The notes beneath the pieces are model-generated. The model was not told where the DNA came from and made no database searches. It saw nothing but the letters and a program-made list of their open reading frames with translations. Shown one piece after another: positions 61,787 to 64,000 of a DNA stretch of 64,000 nt. A program made the position numbers and the translations under genes. The stretch's first letter is position 1. Each line of letters opens with the position of its first letter. The stretch is from Punica granatum (lineage: Eukaryota; Streptophyta; Magnoliopsida; Myrtales; Lythraceae), in the NCBI RefSeq assembly GCF_007655135.1, contig NC_045133.1, forward strand, positions 20,991,845-21,055,844. The letters run 5' to 3'.

Positions 61787-63005
61787 CTACGATTCTAGTG
61801 CCTTGTAAATCACTACGAAGCATGGGAGTATGGCCCTGGGGTTGAAGACGAGCAGCTCCTCGAGACTGGAGTACATCCCAGCGTAACCAGCCACGGAGTC
61901 GTACGAGCCGGCTGACACGCCGCCATTCTCCTCCGGCGTCGTCCCCACTGCATCATCTGCGGCCGTTCTCTTCAGCCTTCCTGCTATCACCCGGCACACT
62001 AGCATGGCCCTCCTCCCGTCCGTGCACCGCAGTGAGTCGTGTGCTCTCCCGCTGCTGGCTGTTGTCCTCACGCCGCCTCCCGAGGCTGACTTGCCCTGTA
62101 AAGAACAGTAAATCATCCAATAAAAAATGGGACAATTTCATGTTGTATTCATTTCCTAGTTAAATTTTAATGCGAAAAATATGATATTTTGGTTCACTTT
62201 ATATATATATATATATATATGAAATTTTGAACCGCTGACGTTATTTAATGAAATTACTTTTGTTATCCAAAACATAATTGCCGTAATATTTTCCGATTTT
62301 TGGCTATGATATCACCGTGTGCATGGTGCTTATTGTCCTATGGGGAGTAAAAGAGCAGAACATTCAAATTATAACGAATCATTTGCCATATAAAGATAGT
62401 TCTTTGGACCCATGGTCCAAAAGCAAATTAAAGGCATATGCTCCATGGGTCAAATCATCCTAAATGTGTCCAGTGACTACGTCATTTCACCTATCGATAT
62501 AAAGGTGGAAGAATTATTATCTAGTTTTTTTTTTATCGAGGCTGTCCTATCCCCTCGCAACCATTGGATCAAGATTTAAACTCGGTAGGCCCTGATATTA
62601 TATCCATCCAAAGGTCCAACGATGGGATTGGATAGATAAATTTTTATAAGAAAGCGGCACCCACCTGGAAGCCGTGCCTGATGACGGTGCAGACGCCGCA
62701 CGCGGGGACGGAGCCGCAGAGGCTGGTGGAGCCGCGGTGGCCAAGGGAGCACGCGAGGGTGGTGCAATGGAACCGGAGCAGCTCGTTCCCGTCGGCGGCG
62801 CACCGGGGGTTCTTCCGGGCGCTGGCGAGGGCGCGGTTCTTCACGGCGTCCCGGCAGTCCTCAAACCGTTGGATGGTGCGCTGGGTGTTGTGGACCTTGA
62901 GTATGCGTTCGATCTTGCAGATCGGGTTGTCCTTCTTGAGCCAGCTGGACTTGAAGATGATCTCGACGATGTTCCGGCCCGAATCCTCCGGGCCCAGCTC
63001 CGATA
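61787..63005 (-). CDS. C2H2-like / PARP-fold plant protein, 3' part only
   Basis: Two 3' exons are visible: 62665-63005 and 61787-62095, joined at a CAG|GTGGGT donor and a TACAG acceptor, giving about 215 C-terminal residues. The first begins mid-codon after a TGCAG acceptor, so at least one 5' exon lies further right, probably beyond the window. Conserved blocks are 'SELGPEDSGRNIVEIIFKSS', 'ICKIERILKVHNTQRTIQRF', 'RCAADGNELLRFHCTTLACS', 'CGVCTVIRHGF', 'RRAMLVCRVIAGR', 'YDSVAGYAG' and 'FNPRAILPCFVVIYK'. This matches a plant family annotated as C2H2-like zinc finger proteins whose C-terminal domain resembles a PARP catalytic fold. Enzymatic activity is unproven; the zinc-finger part would be in the missing exon. 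Confidence 0.8.
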
Positions 63006-64000
63006 CTGCACGACCACGACCGTGGAAACTTTAATTTGATACATAAGGCAATAAATGAATTCGAAATTAATAAATTACAAAAAGAAAATTAAAAAAATTA
63101 CTTCATTTTTGTCGGTGGGGCAGTTCTGGTGAAGCAAAGTTAGAACGGTTCGGGGACGAAGGTGGTAATTTTGGACCAATAAGGTGGAGCCACCTCACTT
63201 TAATGCGGGGCGTCAGACTTAGAGTTTTTAATAAGACAGCTGGTTGATGGTTTGGAGTAAATGTGGTCCCAAATATATTAAGTTGATTAAGGTTGAATTT
63301 ACCACCATTAGAGGGGGTAAAATTGGTGTTTAAATTAAGGTTGAGGGACTAAATTATTGAGATGGTAATAGCTTAATTAATATTAGTGGATAAACTGGGG
63401 ACATATATCGTATGATCTCATGGAAAAAATAAAATAAAATCTATCTTTTTTTTTGCCCCCTCCATGGTGGTTGTGCAAAAGTTTCGGGTAATTAGCTAGA
63501 ACGGCCTTTATGAAAGGGCTATTTTATCCGCACTTGAGTAACTCTTTTCGCCATTTTTCACCTTTTGGAATAAATTAAATTACATATGTTCGGGGGAAAA
63601 GAATAATAACTATTGGAAGTTTGCTTCATGCACCAAAAAAAAATAAATAGAAAAGGAACAATTTTCTTTTCCGGAAGGAGGAACAATTTTGTTACAAGTG
63701 CTACCTAGTGTACTTGGGTGAAAGTACTTGTATCTTTCTTTTTTTTTTTTGGTTACAAAATACTTGTATCCTTTCAACTTTCAAATATTTGCCCAATAAA
63801 AGAAATGGTTGAATATACATATACACACATATATATACATGTCTAAATTTATGGAATTTTCTTTTTGGCCAATATATACTTATGGAGTTGAAGGTTGATA
63901 TTTATCAAAGAACTTAATTTTTGCACTATTATTTAGGCCTCAATTTCAATTTGACTCGATTAGACATATTTCAATTATGAAAGCACATCCTATCCAGTTC
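63006..64000. other. Probable intron and right-edge spacer
   Basis: AT-rich DNA with no exon recognised; presumably the intron separating the visible exons from the 5' exon of the minus-strand gene outside the window. Confidence 0.4.

Noticed and set aside
62674..63039. 121-residue + strand ORF rich in glycine and alanine
   Set aside because: It is the antisense shadow of the GC-rich exon of the minus-strand PARP-fold gene, whose frame carries conserved blocks.
1..64000. CRISPR arrays, bacterial operons, tRNA or rRNA genes
   Set aside because: None seen. The tRNA-like boxes found belong to SINEs, and the tandem repeats lack regular repeat-spacer structure.

Overview
The window is nuclear DNA of a flowering plant. 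The genes have many short introns with GT-AG borders, the intergenic DNA is AT-rich, and it is full of plant transposons. The proteins are those of a core eudicot. An intact LIN/CERBERUS-type gene argues against Brassicaceae, which as far as I recall lack it. I cannot name the species from sequence alone.

Layout, left to right. 1-4.8 kb is repeat-rich: retroelement-like tandem repeats, a Mutator-type foldback MITE with a perfect 9-bp target duplication, a LINE fragment and a SINE. 5.1-11.0 kb (+) is a 16-exon LIN/CERBERUS-like U-box/WD40 ubiquitin ligase whose last exon and 3' flank are duplicated in tandem. 12.6-15.8 kb (+) is BRE/BRCC45 of the BRISC/BRCA1-A complexes. 17.0-19.9 kb (+) is a beta-tubulin preceded by a 30-nt G tract. 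At 20.6-20.8 kb lies a piece of plastid DNA carrying a dead psbJ and its 3' hairpin. 21.1-23.0 kb (-) is a lysine-rich acidic protein of unknown function. 24.4 and 29.0 kb (-) hold two ECA1/prolamin-like secreted cysteine-rich proteins separated by a hAT element and a SINE. 31.3-33.5 kb (+) is a cytosolic-type neutral/alkaline invertase. 34.2-36.4 kb (+) is an ERD2-like receptor gene whose third exon has no usable acceptor. 38.7-41.2 kb is a 2.45-kb hAT-type element with a nested retrotransposon fragment. 41.5-43.5 kb (-) is the AP-2 sigma subunit. 44-48 kb holds a SINE, a decayed copia gag region and a second Mutator-type MITE. 48.3-48.5 kb (+) is a U3 snoRNA gene with a Pol III-type plant promoter. 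49.2-49.6 kb (-) encodes a small serine-rich plant protein. 49.6-61.8 kb is AT-rich, gene-poor DNA with a Helitron, retroelement debris and short repeats. 61.8-63.0 kb (-) is the 3' part of a plant C2H2-like/PARP-fold protein that continues beyond the right edge.

The protein genes are unrelated housekeeping, signalling and reproductive genes with no operon-like logic. I found no obvious novel multi-gene system. The most informative points are the U3 gene with its complete promoter, the nuclear psbJ copy, the damaged ERD2-like gene, the duplicated end of LIN, and transposons whose exact ends can be read from their target-site duplications. Exon borders were read by eye from splice consensus, reading-frame continuity and remembered family conservation. 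No alignment was run.
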